A DNA stretch of 64,000 nucleotides from Candidatus Desulfovibrio intestinavium (GCA_019118345.1 DWZD01000047.1:105198-169197); one strand, 5' to 3'; shown: positions 49,801-59,255, counted from the first letter of the stretch. Notes: a model not told the origin generated them from the sequence alone. Numbers and translations: made by a program.

Positions 49801-49948
49801 TGTCCTGATCGGCGTCATGGCGGCGCAGTGCCTTCTTCTGCGTGGCCGAAGTCCGTTCTCCTTTTTCCGTGTGCCGTCGCCCGGGCGAAACCGCCCCGGC
49901 GTCCCGTCCATGTCGTTCGAGAAAAAGGAGATTTGCCATGAATCGTGA
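49760..49948 (+). CDS. Small leader reading frame 4, overlapping the mgtE start
   Basis: Encodes 62 residues starting MLFIRVRALRRASDVLIGVM after AGGAG. Its TGA lies 9 bases inside mgtE, so the two overlap by 11 bases, an arrangement used for translational coupling. A shorter start in the same frame at 49910 (MSFEKKEICHES) would also overlap. Unproven as a protein. Confidence 0.35.
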   Translation: MLFIRVRALRRASDVLIGVMAAQCLLLRGRSPFSFFRVPSPGRNRPGVPSMSFEKKEICHES

Positions 49949-51323
49949 ACTGCTTTGCGCCACCCTTGCGGATTGTCTTGCCCATCCCCGCACCGCCGAT
50001 CTGGCGGCCGTCCTCCAATCCGCGCATCCTTCCGATCTGGCCGGGGCCATGCACACGGCCAGCGACGGACAGGTCATGCAGCTCCTCGCCGAAATGAATG
50101 CGCAGGAGCGGGCGGACATTTTCGTTTACTTCCCGCCCGAGCGGCAGACGTCGCTGCTTGCGCTTTTGCCGCGCCACATGGCCGTGGCCCTGGTGGAAGG
50201 CATGGCCGCCGACGAGCGGGCCGATCTCTATCATCAGCTTGACGAAAGCCAGCGCGAAAGGCTCCTGCTCGCCCTGAACCAGGAGGAGCGGGACGATATC
50301 CTGCGGCTGGCGGCCTATGCCGAGGGCAGCACCGGTTCCGCGACCACTTCAGACTTCGTGGCCCTGCGGCCGGACATGCGCGTGGATGAGGCCCTGCGGC
50401 AGGTACGGGCCACGGCGGCGGACAGAGAAACCATATATATTGTCTATGTGCTGGACAAAGAGGGTCGCCTGTGCGGCACGCTATCCCTGCGCGAGTTGCT
50501 GCTGGCCGATGATGCGCGCCGCATCGGGGACATCATGCGCCGGCAGCCGGTATGGGTGCGGGCCGAAAGCCCCCGCGCCGAGGCGGCTGAATTGATCCGG
50601 CGTTATGATCTGCTGGCCCTGCCGGTCGTCAACGGCGAGGAGCGGATGATCGGCATCATCACCGTGGACGACGCCATGGACATCGAAAAGGAAACGGATG
50701 CCGCTCAGCTGGCGCGCTTCGGCGGCACGGCGGCCGGCGGCGAGACGGATCTGGACATTCTGGCCACGCCCCTGCCGCAGATGTTCCGGGTGCGGGTGTT
50801 CTGGCTCATCCTTCTCACGCTCTTCGGCGTGGCGACTAGCGCCTTTGTGGCCGCGCAGGAGGCCATGCTGTCGCAGGTCATCGTGCTGGCGGCCTTCATC
50901 GCGCCCATTGTGGACATGGGCGGCAATACGGGCAGCCAGTCGGCCTCGCTGGTCATTCGCGGCATGGCGCTGGGCGATATTGGCCTGTGCTGGCGCGATG
51001 TCCTGCGGGTCGTGCGCCGGGAACTGCCCGTGGCCGCCGGACTGGGGCTGGTGGTGGCCCTGCTGGAAGGCATCATGGCCTTCTTTGCCAAGGGCATCGG
51101 CGGCGACGTGCTGCTGGTGGTGGGGCTGAGCATGCTGATTTGCACCGCGCTGGGCGGCGTGGTGGGGGCGCTGCTGCCCTTTCTGGCCCGTCGGCTGGGT
51201 ACCGACCCGGCCACCCTGTCCTCGCCGCTCATTACTTCGGTGATGGATCTGGCCGGGGTGTTCGTCTATTTCAGTCTTGCGTATGTCTTTCTGGGAAATC
51301 TGCTGGGGCAGGCGTCGCATTGA
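49938..51323 (+). CDS. mgtE: Magnesium transporter MgtE
   Basis: Protein of 461 residues. The N-terminal MgtE_N superhelical domain (~1-130, with DLAGAMHTASDGQVMQLLAE and ADIFVYFPPERQ) is followed by two CBS domains (~135-255, with LALPVVNGEERMIGIITVDD) that sense Mg2+. Five membrane helices follow, with the pore signature FIAPIVDMGGNTGSQSASLV near residue 325. It is an inner-membrane Mg2+ channel gated by cytoplasmic magnesium. AAGGAG 8 bases upstream sets the ATG at 49938. A leader of more than 500 bases with small reading frames precedes it. Confidence 0.96.
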   Translation: MNRELLCATLADCLAHPRTADLAAVLQSAHPSDLAGAMHTASDGQVMQLLAEMNAQERADIFVYFPPERQTSLLALLPRHMAVALVEGMAADERADLYHQLDESQRERLLLALNQEERDDILRLAAYAEGSTGSATTSDFVALRPDMRVDEALRQVRATAADRETIYIVYVLDKEGRLCGTLSLRELLLADDARRIGDIMRRQPVWVRAESPRAEAAELIRRYDLLALPVVNGEERMIGIITVDDAMDIEKETDAAQLARFGGTAAGGETDLDILATPLPQMFRVRVFWLILLTLFGVATSAFVAAQEAMLSQVIVLAAFIAPIVDMGGNTGSQSASLVIRGMALGDIGLCWRDVLRVVRRELPVAAGLGLVVALLEGIMAFFAKGIGGDVLLVVGLSMLICTALGGVVGALLPFLARRLGTDPATLSSPLITSVMDLAGVFVYFSLAYVFLGNLLGQASH

Positions 51324-51369
51324 GCCATCCGGGGAAGGGCGCTTCGGTTCTCCGGATCGCACGGCCAAC

Positions 51370-51400
51370 AAAAAGGACGGGGGACATGCTTCCCCCGTCC
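51370..51400 (-). terminator. Terminator of the PfpI/DJ-1 gene
   Basis: Minus-strand arms GGACGGGGGA and TCCCCCGTCC with a short loop, then five T. It also separates the gene from the convergent mgtE. Confidence 0.88.
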
Positions 51401-51425
51401 GCAAAAAAGACGCAATGTCCTGTCG

Positions 51426-52010
51426 TTAGATGCTGATCTGCGCGCCCAGCAGCTTGACGAAGGCCGCGATCCAGGCCGGATGCGCGGGCCAGGCCGGAGC
51501 CGTCACCAGATGGCCGGACACCACGGCGTTGGAGGCCGTCTCATTGTTGTCGGCCCAGGTCGCGCCCGCGTCCACCACATCAGGTTTGACGGCGGCGTAG
51601 CAGGTGCAGGTCCTGCCCTTGAGGATGCCGGCGGAGACAAGGATCTGCGGGCCGTGGCAGATGGCGGCAATGGGCTTCTGGGCGGCGTCGAATTCGCGCA
51701 CGATGTCCAGCACGCGGGCATTGAGGCGCAGATATTCGGGCGCGCGACCGCCGGGCACCACCAGACCGGCATAATCGGCCACATTCACCTTGTCGAAATC
51801 GTAGTTGATGGCGAAGTTGTGACCGCGCTTTTCAGAATAGGTCTGATCGCCCTCGAAGTCATGGATGGCGGTTTTCACCACATCGCCGGGCTTCTTGCCG
51901 GGGCAGACGGCATGCACTTCGTAGCCCAGCATGAGCAGCATCTGAAAGGGCACCATCACTTCATAATCTTCAACAAAGTCGCCGGCCAGCAAGAGAATTT
52001 TTTTGCTCAT
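51426..52010 (-). CDS. DJ-1/PfpI-family protein (class I glutamine amidotransferase-like)
   Basis: Protein of 194 residues. The nucleophile elbow [18 protein letters not shown] (~111-128) carries the reactive Cys, with the conserved Glu upstream ([15 protein letters not shown]) and His in the next position of ICHGPQ. The [20 protein letters not shown] segment is typical of PfpI proteins. The family includes protein deglycases, glyoxalase III and intracellular proteases; I cannot choose among them. Two adjacent ATG codons at 52013 and 52010 follow AGGAG; 52010 has the better spacing. It is a single-gene unit. Confidence 0.9.
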   Translation of the reverse strand: MSKKILLLAGDFVEDYEVMVPFQMLLMLGYEVHAVCPGKKPGDVVKTAIHDFEGDQTYSEKRGHNFAINYDFDKVNVADYAGLVVPGGRAPEYLRLNARVLDIVREFDAAQKPIAAICHGPQILVSAGILKGRTCTCYAAVKPDVVDAGATWADNNETASNAVVSGHLVTAPAWPAHPAWIAAFVKLLGAQISI

Positions 52011-52195
52011 CATCAAACTCCTGAAAAAAGGCTTCAAAGGGGGGATGCACCGCGGCGGGATCCCGCAGCACCCCGGGGGAAGGGGCCGGCAGCGCGGATT
52101 TGCGGCTTGCCTTGCCCGTTTCCGTGAGTATATAAGCATGGACGCGGCGGCCCGCAAGGCCGGAAAAGGATTTTTTTCCCAAGAGGTGCAGTGCC

Positions 52196-52462
52196 ATGCC
52201 CATGTTCGACTTTTTCTGTCCCCGCTGTGAGAACACATTTGAGGAATTGGTGTTCGGCGACGAGGTGCCGCCCTGTCCGCGCTGCGGCGCCACCGAAACC
52301 GAGCGTCAGGTGAGCGCGCCAAGCCCGCTCAAGACCGGGGCCTTTCCCTTCAAGGTGGGGCCGGTGCACCCGCTGGCCTCGCGCATGGGCAAGGGCCTTG
52401 CCGGTTGCGGCGGGGCCTGCGGCAGCGGGGGCTGCCCCTCGGCGCAGGGCGGACAGTCCTGA
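52196..52462 (+). CDS. FmdB-type zinc ribbon protein
   Basis: Protein of 88 residues beginning [20 protein letters not shown]. Two CxxC pairs (CPRC at 8-11 and CPRC at 27-30) form the FmdB/CxxC_CXXC_SSSS zinc ribbon. The tail is Gly and Cys rich ([17 protein letters not shown]), which may bind additional metal. FmdB-like proteins are annotated as regulatory, but biochemistry is scarce. GAGGTG lies upstream of the ATG at 52196. It stands alone, with the yicC promoter 60 bases downstream. Confidence 0.85.
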   Translation: MPMFDFFCPRCENTFEELVFGDEVPPCPRCGATETERQVSAPSPLKTGAFPFKVGPVHPLASRMGKGLAGCGGACGSGGCPSAQGGQS

Positions 52463-52522
52463 GGCCGGCGGGGCGGCATGCTGCCATTTTCGCAAGGCCG
52501 TTCGCGGCGTCCGTCCGGCGGA

Positions 52523-52551
52523 TTGCAAACTGTTTGACCATACCCTATGCT
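52523..52551 (+). promoter_or_regulatory. Sigma-70 promoter of the yicC operon
   Basis: TTGCAA (52523-52528) and TATGCT (52546-52551) are 17 bases apart, about 80 bases upstream of yicC. Confidence 0.65.
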
Positions 52552-52631
52552 GAAGCCTGCGGTTTGCCGATGCATCCGGCGGTGAACCGGCCACGGACGG
52601 CGTATGGTTTTTTCCTTTCGGGAGTACGCAG

Positions 52632-53513
52632 ATGGTACGCAGCATGACCGGTTTTGGCCGCTGTCTGGTAGAAAACGGCGGCGTGACTCAGCAATGGGAG
52701 ATCAAGAGCGTCAACGGACGGCACCTTGATCTGAAATGGCGTTTGCCCGCCTGCGCCCGCAGCCTTGAGCCGCGACTGGAAAAGGTGGTGCGCCGTCATG
52801 CCTCGCGCGGACGGGTGGATATCAGCCTGCTTTTGCAGTTTGCGCCGGACTGTCTGCCGCCCCTGCGCTTTGATGCGGCGGCGGCCGCCTCCATGCTGAA
52901 CAGCCTGCGCGATCTGGCCGCCAGTCGCGGGGACGCCTTCAGCCCGGACTACAATGCCCTGCTGGCCCTGCCCGCCTTGTGGGGCGATACGGGCGAGGAC
53001 ACGGGCGAGGAGCTGGTGGCTCTGCTGGAAAGCGGGCTGGATCTGGCCCTGCAGGACTGGAATGAAGCCCGCGGCAAGGAGGGGCATGCCCTTGCCGTGG
53101 ACATGCAGTCCCGCATTCTGCGCATGGAGGAATGGACGGGGCGCATCATGGAGCGCGCGCCGCAGATCCGCGAGGAGCGTACCGCCATGATGTGCGATCG
53201 GCTTGGCGAGGCGCTGGCCGTGCACGGTCTGGAGCTGGAAGAGGGCCGCTTTTTGCAGGAAGTCACCATCCTTGCCGATCGGCTGGATGTCAGCGAGGAG
53301 CTGACCCGCCTGCAAACCCATCTGGAGCGACTGCATGAGCTGCTGGATGACGGCAGGGATGCCGGGCGACGGCTGGATTTCACCCTTCAGGAATGCTTCC
53401 GCGAGATCAACACCTGCGGCAATAAGCTGCCGGACGTGCAACTGTCGCGCATGGTGGTGGATTTCAAGAACGAGCTGGAAAAGTGTCGTGAACAGGTACA
53501 GAATCTGGAATAG
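52632..53513 (+). CDS. yicC: YicC-family endoribonuclease
   Basis: Protein of 293 residues, start MVRSMTGFGR as in nearly all YicC proteins, with EIKSVNGRHLDLKWRLP (~23-39) and the C-terminal DUF1732 block RLDFTLQECFREINTCGNKL then VDFKNELEKCREQVQNLE. YicC relatives act as RNases on small RNAs and mRNAs. It heads the operon yicC-remA-gmk-pyrF-TPR-recJ, with remA only 3 bases downstream. The link with gmk is conserved in many bacteria. Confidence 0.95.
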   Translation: MVRSMTGFGRCLVENGGVTQQWEIKSVNGRHLDLKWRLPACARSLEPRLEKVVRRHASRGRVDISLLLQFAPDCLPPLRFDAAAAASMLNSLRDLAASRGDAFSPDYNALLALPALWGDTGEDTGEELVALLESGLDLALQDWNEARGKEGHALAVDMQSRILRMEEWTGRIMERAPQIREERTAMMCDRLGEALAVHGLELEEGRFLQEVTILADRLDVSEELTRLQTHLERLHELLDDGRDAGRRLDFTLQECFREINTCGNKLPDVQLSRMVVDFKNELEKCREQVQNLE

Positions 53514-53516
53514 GTC

Positions 53517-53774
53517 ATGGCCCGCGAGAAACTGATCAACATCGGCTTCGGCAATTTCGTGCTGGCCGGGCGGGTGGTGAGCATCGTCAGCCCCGCCTCG
53601 TCGCCCATGCGCCGCCTGCGGGAGGACGCCCGGGCCGAAGGGCGGCTGGTGGACGCCACCCAGGGCCGCCGCACACGTTCCATCATCGTGACCGATTCCA
53701 ATCACGTCATCCTTTCGTCCATCCAGCCGGAAACCATCAGTCAGCGCTTTGCGCAGGAAGGGAACGATTCATGA
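53517..53774 (+). CDS. RemA-like DUF370 protein
   Basis: Protein of 85 residues beginning [20 protein letters not shown], with [16 protein letters not shown] and the C-terminal [23 protein letters not shown]370 proteins form ring-shaped DNA-binding assemblies; in Bacillus the homologue RemA activates biofilm matrix genes. Its position between yicC and gmk is a conserved arrangement. It overlaps gmk by 4 bases (ATGA). Confidence 0.93.
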   Translation: MAREKLINIGFGNFVLAGRVVSIVSPASSPMRRLREDARAEGRLVDATQGRRTRSIIVTDSNHVILSSIQPETISQRFAQEGNDS

Positions 53775-54400
53775 GGCGACACGGCATTGCGCTGGTCATC
53801 AGCGCACCTTCCGGCGCGGGCAAGACCACGCTCATCGGGCGGCTGCGCGAGGAATTTCCGCATTTCGGCTATTCCATTTCCTGCACCACCCGCGCCCCCC
53901 GCGACGGGGAGCGCGACGGCGCGGATTATCATTTTCTGACCCGCGCCCGCTTCGAGGAACTGCGGGAAAGCGGCCACTTTGCCGAATGGGCCGAAGTGCA
54001 CGGCAATCTCTACGGCACGCCGCTGGCCCCGGTACGCGAGATGCTGCGGCAGGGACAGGATGTGCTCTTCGACATTGACGTGCAGGGGGCGCGCCAGTTG
54101 AAACAGAGCCTCGGCGAGGCGGTGTTCGTCTTCATCCTGCCGCCCAGTCTGGCGGAGCTGGAACGGCGTCTGCGCGGTCGCGGTCTGGACAGCGAGGAAA
54201 CCATTGCCCGCCGCCTGCGCAATGCCCGCGCGGAACTGCGCGAAGCGGCGTGGTACGATTACCTTGTCGTCAATGACGATGTGGATACGGCCCATGATCA
54301 CTTGCGGGCCGCCTATGTGGCCGCGACCCTGCGCCCGCTCTGCCGCCCGGATCTGCTGCGGGCGCTGGAGCAGGGAGCGCTGGACGCGGCAGCCGTCTGA
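53771..54400 (+). CDS. gmk: Guanylate kinase
   Basis: Protein of 209 residues that phosphorylates GMP to GDP. The P-loop [15 protein letters not shown] is at residues ~11-25, the GMP-binding segment [21 protein letters not shown] at ~37-57 (written here in full as a motif of the family), and [15 protein letters not shown] at ~97-111. Length is normal. It overlaps remA by 4 bases and is followed by pyrF after 11 bases. Confidence 0.97.
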   Translation: MRRHGIALVISAPSGAGKTTLIGRLREEFPHFGYSISCTTRAPRDGERDGADYHFLTRARFEELRESGHFAEWAEVHGNLYGTPLAPVREMLRQGQDVLFDIDVQGARQLKQSLGEAVFVFILPPSLAELERRLRGRGLDSEETIARRLRNARAELREAAWYDYLVVNDDVDTAHDHLRAAYVAATLRPLCRPDLLRALEQGALDAAAV

Positions 54401-54411
54401 GGGAGGATGTC

Positions 54412-55092
54412 ATGGCCGAGCTGATTGTGGCCCTTGACTTTCCCGCTGCCGACAGCGCCCTGGAACTGGCCGGACGTCTGCGCGGCACGGTGCCCTGGTG
54501 CAAGGTGGGCATGGAGCTTTTCTGCCAGGCCGGGCCGTCTGTTCTGGCCCGCCTGCGGGACATGGGCTTCCATGTTTTTCTGGATCTGAAATTTTACGAT
54601 ATTCCCCATACCGTGGCTCAGGCAGTCCGGGCCGCCGCACGCCACGGGGCGGAAATGCTGACCATCCACACCCAGGGCGGGGAACGCATGTGTTGCGAGG
54701 CGCGGCAGGCCGCCGACAGCGCGCAGCCGCCGCTGCTTTTCGGGGTGACCGTGCTGACCAGTTTCGGCCCCGGCCAGATGCCCGGCATTGAGCGGGAACC
54801 GGCCGACTTCGCGGCTCAGCTGGCAAGCATGGCCGCCGGCTGGGGACTGGACGGCGTGGTCTGCTCCGGTCAGGAAGCGGCGGGCATCAAGGCCCGTCAG
54901 CCGGGCTTGCGCTGCCTGTGCCCCGGCATCCGTCCGGCAGCCGCCGCGGCGGATGATCAGTGCCGCATCATGACGCCCGCCGCCGCCGTGGCCGCCGGAG
55001 CGGATTATCTGGTGGTCGGCAGGCCCATTACCCGCGCGGACGATCCGCTTGCCGCGGCCCGCGCCATTCTTGACGAAATGCATACCTGCTAG
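54412..55092 (+). CDS. pyrF: Orotidine 5'-phosphate decarboxylase
   Basis: Protein of 226 residues catalysing OMP to UMP in pyrimidine synthesis. The catalytic LDLKFYDIPHTVAQAVRAAA segment (~59-78) contains the Asp-x-Lys-x-x-Asp tetrad. The phosphate-binding GVVCSGQEA and GADYLVVGRPITRADDP (~195-211) are intact. GGGAGGA upstream. It lies between gmk and the TPR gene with short gaps, an operon member. Confidence 0.96.
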   Translation: MAELIVALDFPAADSALELAGRLRGTVPWCKVGMELFCQAGPSVLARLRDMGFHVFLDLKFYDIPHTVAQAVRAAARHGAEMLTIHTQGGERMCCEARQAADSAQPPLLFGVTVLTSFGPGQMPGIEREPADFAAQLASMAAGWGLDGVVCSGQEAAGIKARQPGLRCLCPGIRPAAAAADDQCRIMTPAAAVAAGADYLVVGRPITRADDPLAAARAILDEMHTC

Positions 55093-55103
55093 ACGGAGTT
55101 TCC

Positions 55104-56093
55104 ATGTCCAATATCAGCGCCCCCCAGACAGCTTCTTCCCGTCCGCAGCAACAGCCGGAAGTGCGCGGCGTCTTTTCCACACAGGAAATCCGCAAGGTCG
55201 GTACCGGCACAACCACCCGCAAGACCGTGCAAAAAACCTTCTGGTTCGTGGAGCAGCACGGGGATGTCATCGAGTGCCAGCCGCTCAACACCAACTATGT
55301 TCCCAGCGGCCCCAAGCGCAAGATCAGCATGGAGGATCTGATCGCCAAATTCTCGCCCGAGCCGGAATTCTACATGAATTCCGTGTATCCCAAGATGCAG
55401 GAGCTGCAGCAGTCCATCAAGCAGGGCGACAAGTACCGCGAAAACGGCGAGGGCTTTGCCGCCGAATACGAATATTCGCGCGCCCTCAAGGTGGACGAGG
55501 ACAATGTGCGGGCCAATTTCGGCATCGGACTCACCTATCTGGAGCGCGGCGACGCCGGCAAGGCGCAGGACATTTTCGAGCGCCTCGTCAAGCTGGACGC
55601 GGCCTTCGAGCCGCAGCACAAGCATCTGTTCAATGAATTCGGCATCAACCTGCGCAAGAACAAGATGCTGGCCGAGTCCCGCGAATACTATGCCCGCGCG
55701 CTCCAGCTCTCGCCCAAGGATGAAAATCTGAACATGAACATGGCCCGCGTCCTGCTGGAATCCCGGGATCTGGAAGGCTGTGTGGACTATCTGCTGGAAG
55801 CCCTGCGGCTTGCCCCGCGCCATGAGCCGTCGCTCAAGTTCCTGCGCTGGCTCATTCAGAAGGATATGGCCCCGGCCGACAAGATGGAAGCCATCCAGCA
55901 GGCCCTGGCCGCCGCCGGGCAAGGTTCGGGTGCGGCAACGCCCGAGGTTCCGTCCCCGGGCGGGGAAACGCCCGCCGCTGACGGGAGCGGCCCCGCTGTC
56001 GCAGCGGATGCCGCCCAGCCTGAAGGTGAACCCTCTGCCGCTGCGCCGGGGACGGCAACGGCGAGCGATCCCTTTGTCGATACCACGGCATGA
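55104..56093 (+). CDS. TPR-repeat protein
   Basis: Protein of 329 residues. After a ~95-residue N-terminal region (TTTRKTVQKTFWFVEQHGDV) come four tetratricopeptide repeats (~100-265), such as AEYEYSRALKVDEDNVRANF and ESREYYARALQLSPKDENLN. The C-terminal ~50 residues are a Pro, Ala and Gly-rich tail, probably disordered. No signal peptide; cytoplasmic scaffold. It overlaps recJ by 4 bases (ATGA). The specific partner is unknown. Confidence 0.88.
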   Translation: MSNISAPQTASSRPQQQPEVRGVFSTQEIRKVGTGTTTRKTVQKTFWFVEQHGDVIECQPLNTNYVPSGPKRKISMEDLIAKFSPEPEFYMNSVYPKMQELQQSIKQGDKYRENGEGFAAEYEYSRALKVDEDNVRANFGIGLTYLERGDAGKAQDIFERLVKLDAAFEPQHKHLFNEFGINLRKNKMLAESREYYARALQLSPKDENLNMNMARVLLESRDLEGCVDYLLEALRLAPRHEPSLKFLRWLIQKDMAPADKMEAIQQALAAAGQGSGAATPEVPSPGGETPAADGSGPAVAADAAQPEGEPSAAAPGTATASDPFVDTTA

Positions 56094-57817
56094 AGAACTG
56101 GCTTTTCCGTCAGCCCCCGGAAACGCCCTGCCCGGAAGAGTGGGCCGAGGCCTTGGAGATCTCGCCGTTGCTGCTGGATGTGCTGTGGCGACGGGGGTTT
56201 GGCAGCCGGGAGAGCATGGACGCCTTTCTGTCCTCGCGTCTGGACAGTCTCATTCCCCCCGCCGCCTGGCCGCAGATTCCTGACGTGGCCCGCCTGCTGG
56301 CCGACGAGCTGCTGGCCGGCAAAACGCTGGCCGTCTGGGGCGATTACGATGTGGACGGCATCACCGCCGCCGCATTGGTGCTGGATGTGCTGGAATTTCA
56401 CGGCCTGCCCGCGGTCAGTCATATTCCCGATCGCCGCAGCGAGGGCTACGGCCTCAACCGGAAAGGCGTCGAGGAGCTGGCAGCCGCGGGCTGCGGCGTT
56501 CTCCTGACCGTGGATTGCGGCATCTCAGACGGCGAGGCCGTTGCCCGCGCCCGAGAACTGGGCATGACGGTCATCATTTCCGACCACCACCTGCCGCCGG
56601 AGGAACTGCCCCCGGCGCACGCCATCTGCAATCCGCGCCTGATGGAGGAAGCCTCCTGCCCCTGTCCGCATCTGGCGGGCGTGGGCGTTGCCTTCTTTCT
56701 CATGGCCGCTGTCAATGCCCGGCTGGCCGGGCATACGGGCAGGCGCTTCCGCATGGATGATGTCCTTGATCTGGTGGCGCTGGGCACGCTGGCCGACGTC
56801 ATGCGCCTGAGCGGACAGAACCGCATCCTCGTGCGCGGCGGACTGCAACGCATGGCGCTCACCACCCGGCCCGGCATGGCGGCCCTCAAGGTGGTCAGCA
56901 AGTTCGATGCCGCGGCCCGCCTCAGCGCCGGGCAGGTGGTTTTCCGTCTGGCGCCGCGCATCAATGCCGCCGGGCGCATGGATCATGGGAAGCTGGCCCT
57001 CGATCTTTTGCGCTGCAAGGATCATGTGCGGGCAGCCGAACTGGCCCGCGAGCTGGACGCCCTCAACAGCCAGCGCCAGCAGGAGGAAGAGCGCATGGTG
57101 CGGGAGGCCCGGCAGCAGGCGCAGGAATTGCTGGCAAAGCGGCCCCGGGCCGGGCTTGTCCTCTATGGCCGTGACTGGCATCCGGGCATCGTGGGCATCG
57201 TGGCTTCCAAGATTGTGGAGGAGTTCTACCGGCCCACCATCATTCTTTGCGAGGATCAGGGCGCCATCAAGGGCTCGGGCCGCTCCATCCGCGAATTTGA
57301 TCTCTATGAGGGCCTGAGCCGCGCCGCCACCCACCTGCTGCGCTTCGGCGGGCACAAGCTGGCGGCGGGCGTGCGGCTGGAACCGGACAGGCTGGAGGAT
57401 TTTCGCCGGGATTTTGAACAGGCCGTCGAGGCCACCCTCGGCCCCGGACAGCTTACCCCCAGCCTGCTGCTGGAACGCGAGCTGGACTTTGCCACCGCCG
57501 GGGATCTCTGTTTTCTCAAGGAGCTGGAATTGCTCCAGCCCTTCGGCCCCGGCAATGCCGAACCCGTCTTTGCCTCGCCTGAGCTGATCATCCGGGAACG
57601 CCGCCCCCTGGGCATGAACCGCGAACATGCCCTGCTCAAGGTGCAGGATACCGTCTCCGGCGTGACCCTCACGGCCAAGGCCTGGCGTCTGGGCGAACAG
57701 TTCCCGCCTGCCTGCGTGGGCCGTCGCATCCGGCTGGCCTATACCCCGCGCATCGACACCTACAACGGCATTGCCTCGGTGGATGTGTCCATCAAGGACT
57801 GGCAGCCCGTGGAGTAG
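56090..57817 (+). CDS. recJ: Single-stranded-DNA exonuclease RecJ
   Basis: Protein of 575 residues of the DHH/DHHA1 family, a 5'-3' exonuclease in recombination and mismatch repair. Motif I AVWGDYDVDGITAAAL is near residue 80, the DHH motif VIISDHHLPPEELPP near 160, and DHHA1 segment GSGRSIREFDLYEGLS with RFGGHKLAAGVRLE (~400-430). A C-terminal OB domain follows. It is the last gene of the yicC operon and converges on mtaB with only 23 bases between stops. Confidence 0.96.
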   Translation: MKNWLFRQPPETPCPEEWAEALEISPLLLDVLWRRGFGSRESMDAFLSSRLDSLIPPAAWPQIPDVARLLADELLAGKTLAVWGDYDVDGITAAALVLDVLEFHGLPAVSHIPDRRSEGYGLNRKGVEELAAAGCGVLLTVDCGISDGEAVARARELGMTVIISDHHLPPEELPPAHAICNPRLMEEASCPCPHLAGVGVAFFLMAAVNARLAGHTGRRFRMDDVLDLVALGTLADVMRLSGQNRILVRGGLQRMALTTRPGMAALKVVSKFDAAARLSAGQVVFRLAPRINAAGRMDHGKLALDLLRCKDHVRAAELARELDALNSQRQQEEERMVREARQQAQELLAKRPRAGLVLYGRDWHPGIVGIVASKIVEEFYRPTIILCEDQGAIKGSGRSIREFDLYEGLSRAATHLLRFGGHKLAAGVRLEPDRLEDFRRDFEQAVEATLGPGQLTPSLLLERELDFATAGDLCFLKELELLQPFGPGNAEPVFASPELIIRERRPLGMNREHALLKVQDTVSGVTLTAKAWRLGEQFPPACVGRRIRLAYTPRIDTYNGIASVDVSIKDWQPVE

Positions 57818-57840
57818 GGGGGCCGCGCCGTCCACGCCCC

Positions 57841-59196
57841 TCAGCCGATGCGCTCCACCAGCAGCCCGTCTTCAGCCAGCGCCAGCGGCCGCACCGGCAC
57901 AAGGCCGGACAGCGGCCCGCTGTCCGCAGCCCGCAGGCGGCAGGGCACATAATGCTCATTGACGCCGCGTGCCCCTGCCGTTTCCCCGTCCTTTCCCCCG
58001 GCGGCATCAGCCGCCAGCCGCATCAGCGGCACGGTCAGCTGAGCGTGGAGGAAGGTTTCCCGCTGCCGGGCCACGGCCTCGCGCACCCGGCGGGCGCGTT
58101 CCTGCTTGACCTGCGGCGCGATCTGTCCGGCAAAGCGTGCCGCCGCCGTACTGGGCCGCGCCGAATAGGGGAACACATGGGCATAGGAAAAGGGCGTCGT
58201 CGCCACGAAATCCAGCAGACAGGCCACGTCCTCTTCCGTCTCGCCGGGAAAGCCCAGAATGATGTCCGCCCCCAGCCCCATGACCGGCCACTGCCCGCGC
58301 AGGGCGCGCACCGCCTCCCGCAGGGCTTCGGCCCGGTAATGGCCGCGGCCCATGCGCCGCAGCACCTCCCGCGAGGCATGTTGCAGGGAAATATGGAGAT
58401 GCGGGCAGACGAGGCGGCAGGAAAGCAGGCTGTCCACGCCCCGCGCGTCCAGCTGGCCCGGTTCCAGCGAACTGATGCGCAGGCGCGCCCGGCCCGCAAA
58501 TTCCGGGGCAAGCGCCTGATCCAGCCGCAGGAGCAATTGCCAGAAATCCCCGTATTCCGGCCGATCCCGGCCATACTGGCGCAGATTGATGCCGGAAAGC
58601 ATGAGTTCGGCATATCCGGCCCGGAAAAGCCGCCGGGCCTCGGCGATCACCTCCTGCGGGGCGCGGCTGCGGCACTGCCCGCGCGTCAGCGGCACAATGC
58701 AGTAGGTGCAGCGGTGTTCGCAACCGTCCTGCACCTTGAGCACCGGCCGCGCGCGGCGAAAGCCGTCAATGGCAAAGGGGGGGAAGGCCGCAGGCCCTTC
58801 CGCCGCAGCAGGGGAGGGGGGGAGCGTCGCCCGCCGCCAACCCGCGTCCAGCAGACGGGCCTTGTCCGCCTGCGGCACGATCAGATCCGCCGAGGGCAGG
58901 GCCTGCCCGGCGTTGCGGCGGCGGGGCGGGGTCAGCACGCCGGGCAACTGGGCCGCGCAGCCTGTCAGCACAAGGCGGGCCTGCGGCGCAAGCCGTCGCA
59001 GGCGCAGCAGGGCCGCGCGGGCGTCGCGTTCCCCCTTGGCTGTAATGGCGCAACTGTTGACGCAAATGACATCCGCCCCGGCGGGGTCGTCACATTCCAC
59101 GCCGCCCTGACGCTGCCATGCCTCGCGCAGGGACTGGGTCTCGTATTGATTGACCTTGCAGCCGAAGGTCAGCAGATGAAATGTCCACGTGTCCAT
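57841..59196 (-). CDS. mtaB: tRNA t6A37 methylthiotransferase MtaB-like radical SAM enzyme
   Basis: Protein of 451 residues of the MiaB/MtaB family, converting t6A37 to ms2t6A37 in ANN-decoding tRNAs. The N-terminal UPF0004 domain has Cys ligands in FGCKVNQYETQS, CVNSCAITAKGERDA and TGCAAQ. The radical SAM cluster motif CEHRCTYC is near residue 157, followed by PLTRGQCRSR. The C-terminal TRAM domain is present but diverged. The ATG at 59196 fits the family start MDTWTFHLLTFGCKVNQ. A partial second copy of its first codons and upstream DNA lies at 60149-60246. Confidence 0.93.
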   Translation of the reverse strand: MDTWTFHLLTFGCKVNQYETQSLREAWQRQGGVECDDPAGADVICVNSCAITAKGERDARAALLRLRRLAPQARLVLTGCAAQLPGVLTPPRRRNAGQALPSADLIVPQADKARLLDAGWRRATLPPSPAAAEGPAAFPPFAIDGFRRARPVLKVQDGCEHRCTYCIVPLTRGQCRSRAPQEVIAEARRLFRAGYAELMLSGINLRQYGRDRPEYGDFWQLLLRLDQALAPEFAGRARLRISSLEPGQLDARGVDSLLSCRLVCPHLHISLQHASREVLRRMGRGHYRAEALREAVRALRGQWPVMGLGADIILGFPGETEEDVACLLDFVATTPFSYAHVFPYSARPSTAAARFAGQIAPQVKQERARRVREAVARQRETFLHAQLTVPLMRLAADAAGGKDGETAGARGVNEHYVPCRLRAADSGPLSGLVPVRPLALAEDGLLVERIG

Positions 59197-59243
59197 AGCC
59201 CGTCTTGTAGGCAATGGGCCGCCGCTTGACAAGCCGCCGCGCC
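59146..59243. repeat. 98-bp direct repeat, copy A (functional mtaB 5' end)
   Basis: Covers the first 17 codons of mtaB and 47 bases upstream. It aligns without gaps to copy B at 60149-60246 in the same orientation, with 83 of 98 bases identical by my count. The two copies bracket the immunity gene at 59256-60083. Confidence 0.85.
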
Positions 59244-59255
59244 GCCCTGCCGTTG

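Noticed and set aside
49126..49911. Minus-strand frame of 261 codons opposite the mgtE leader
   Set aside because: Arg and Gly-rich, no ribosome site, crosses the groES promoter region; the plus-strand small frames have better start signals.
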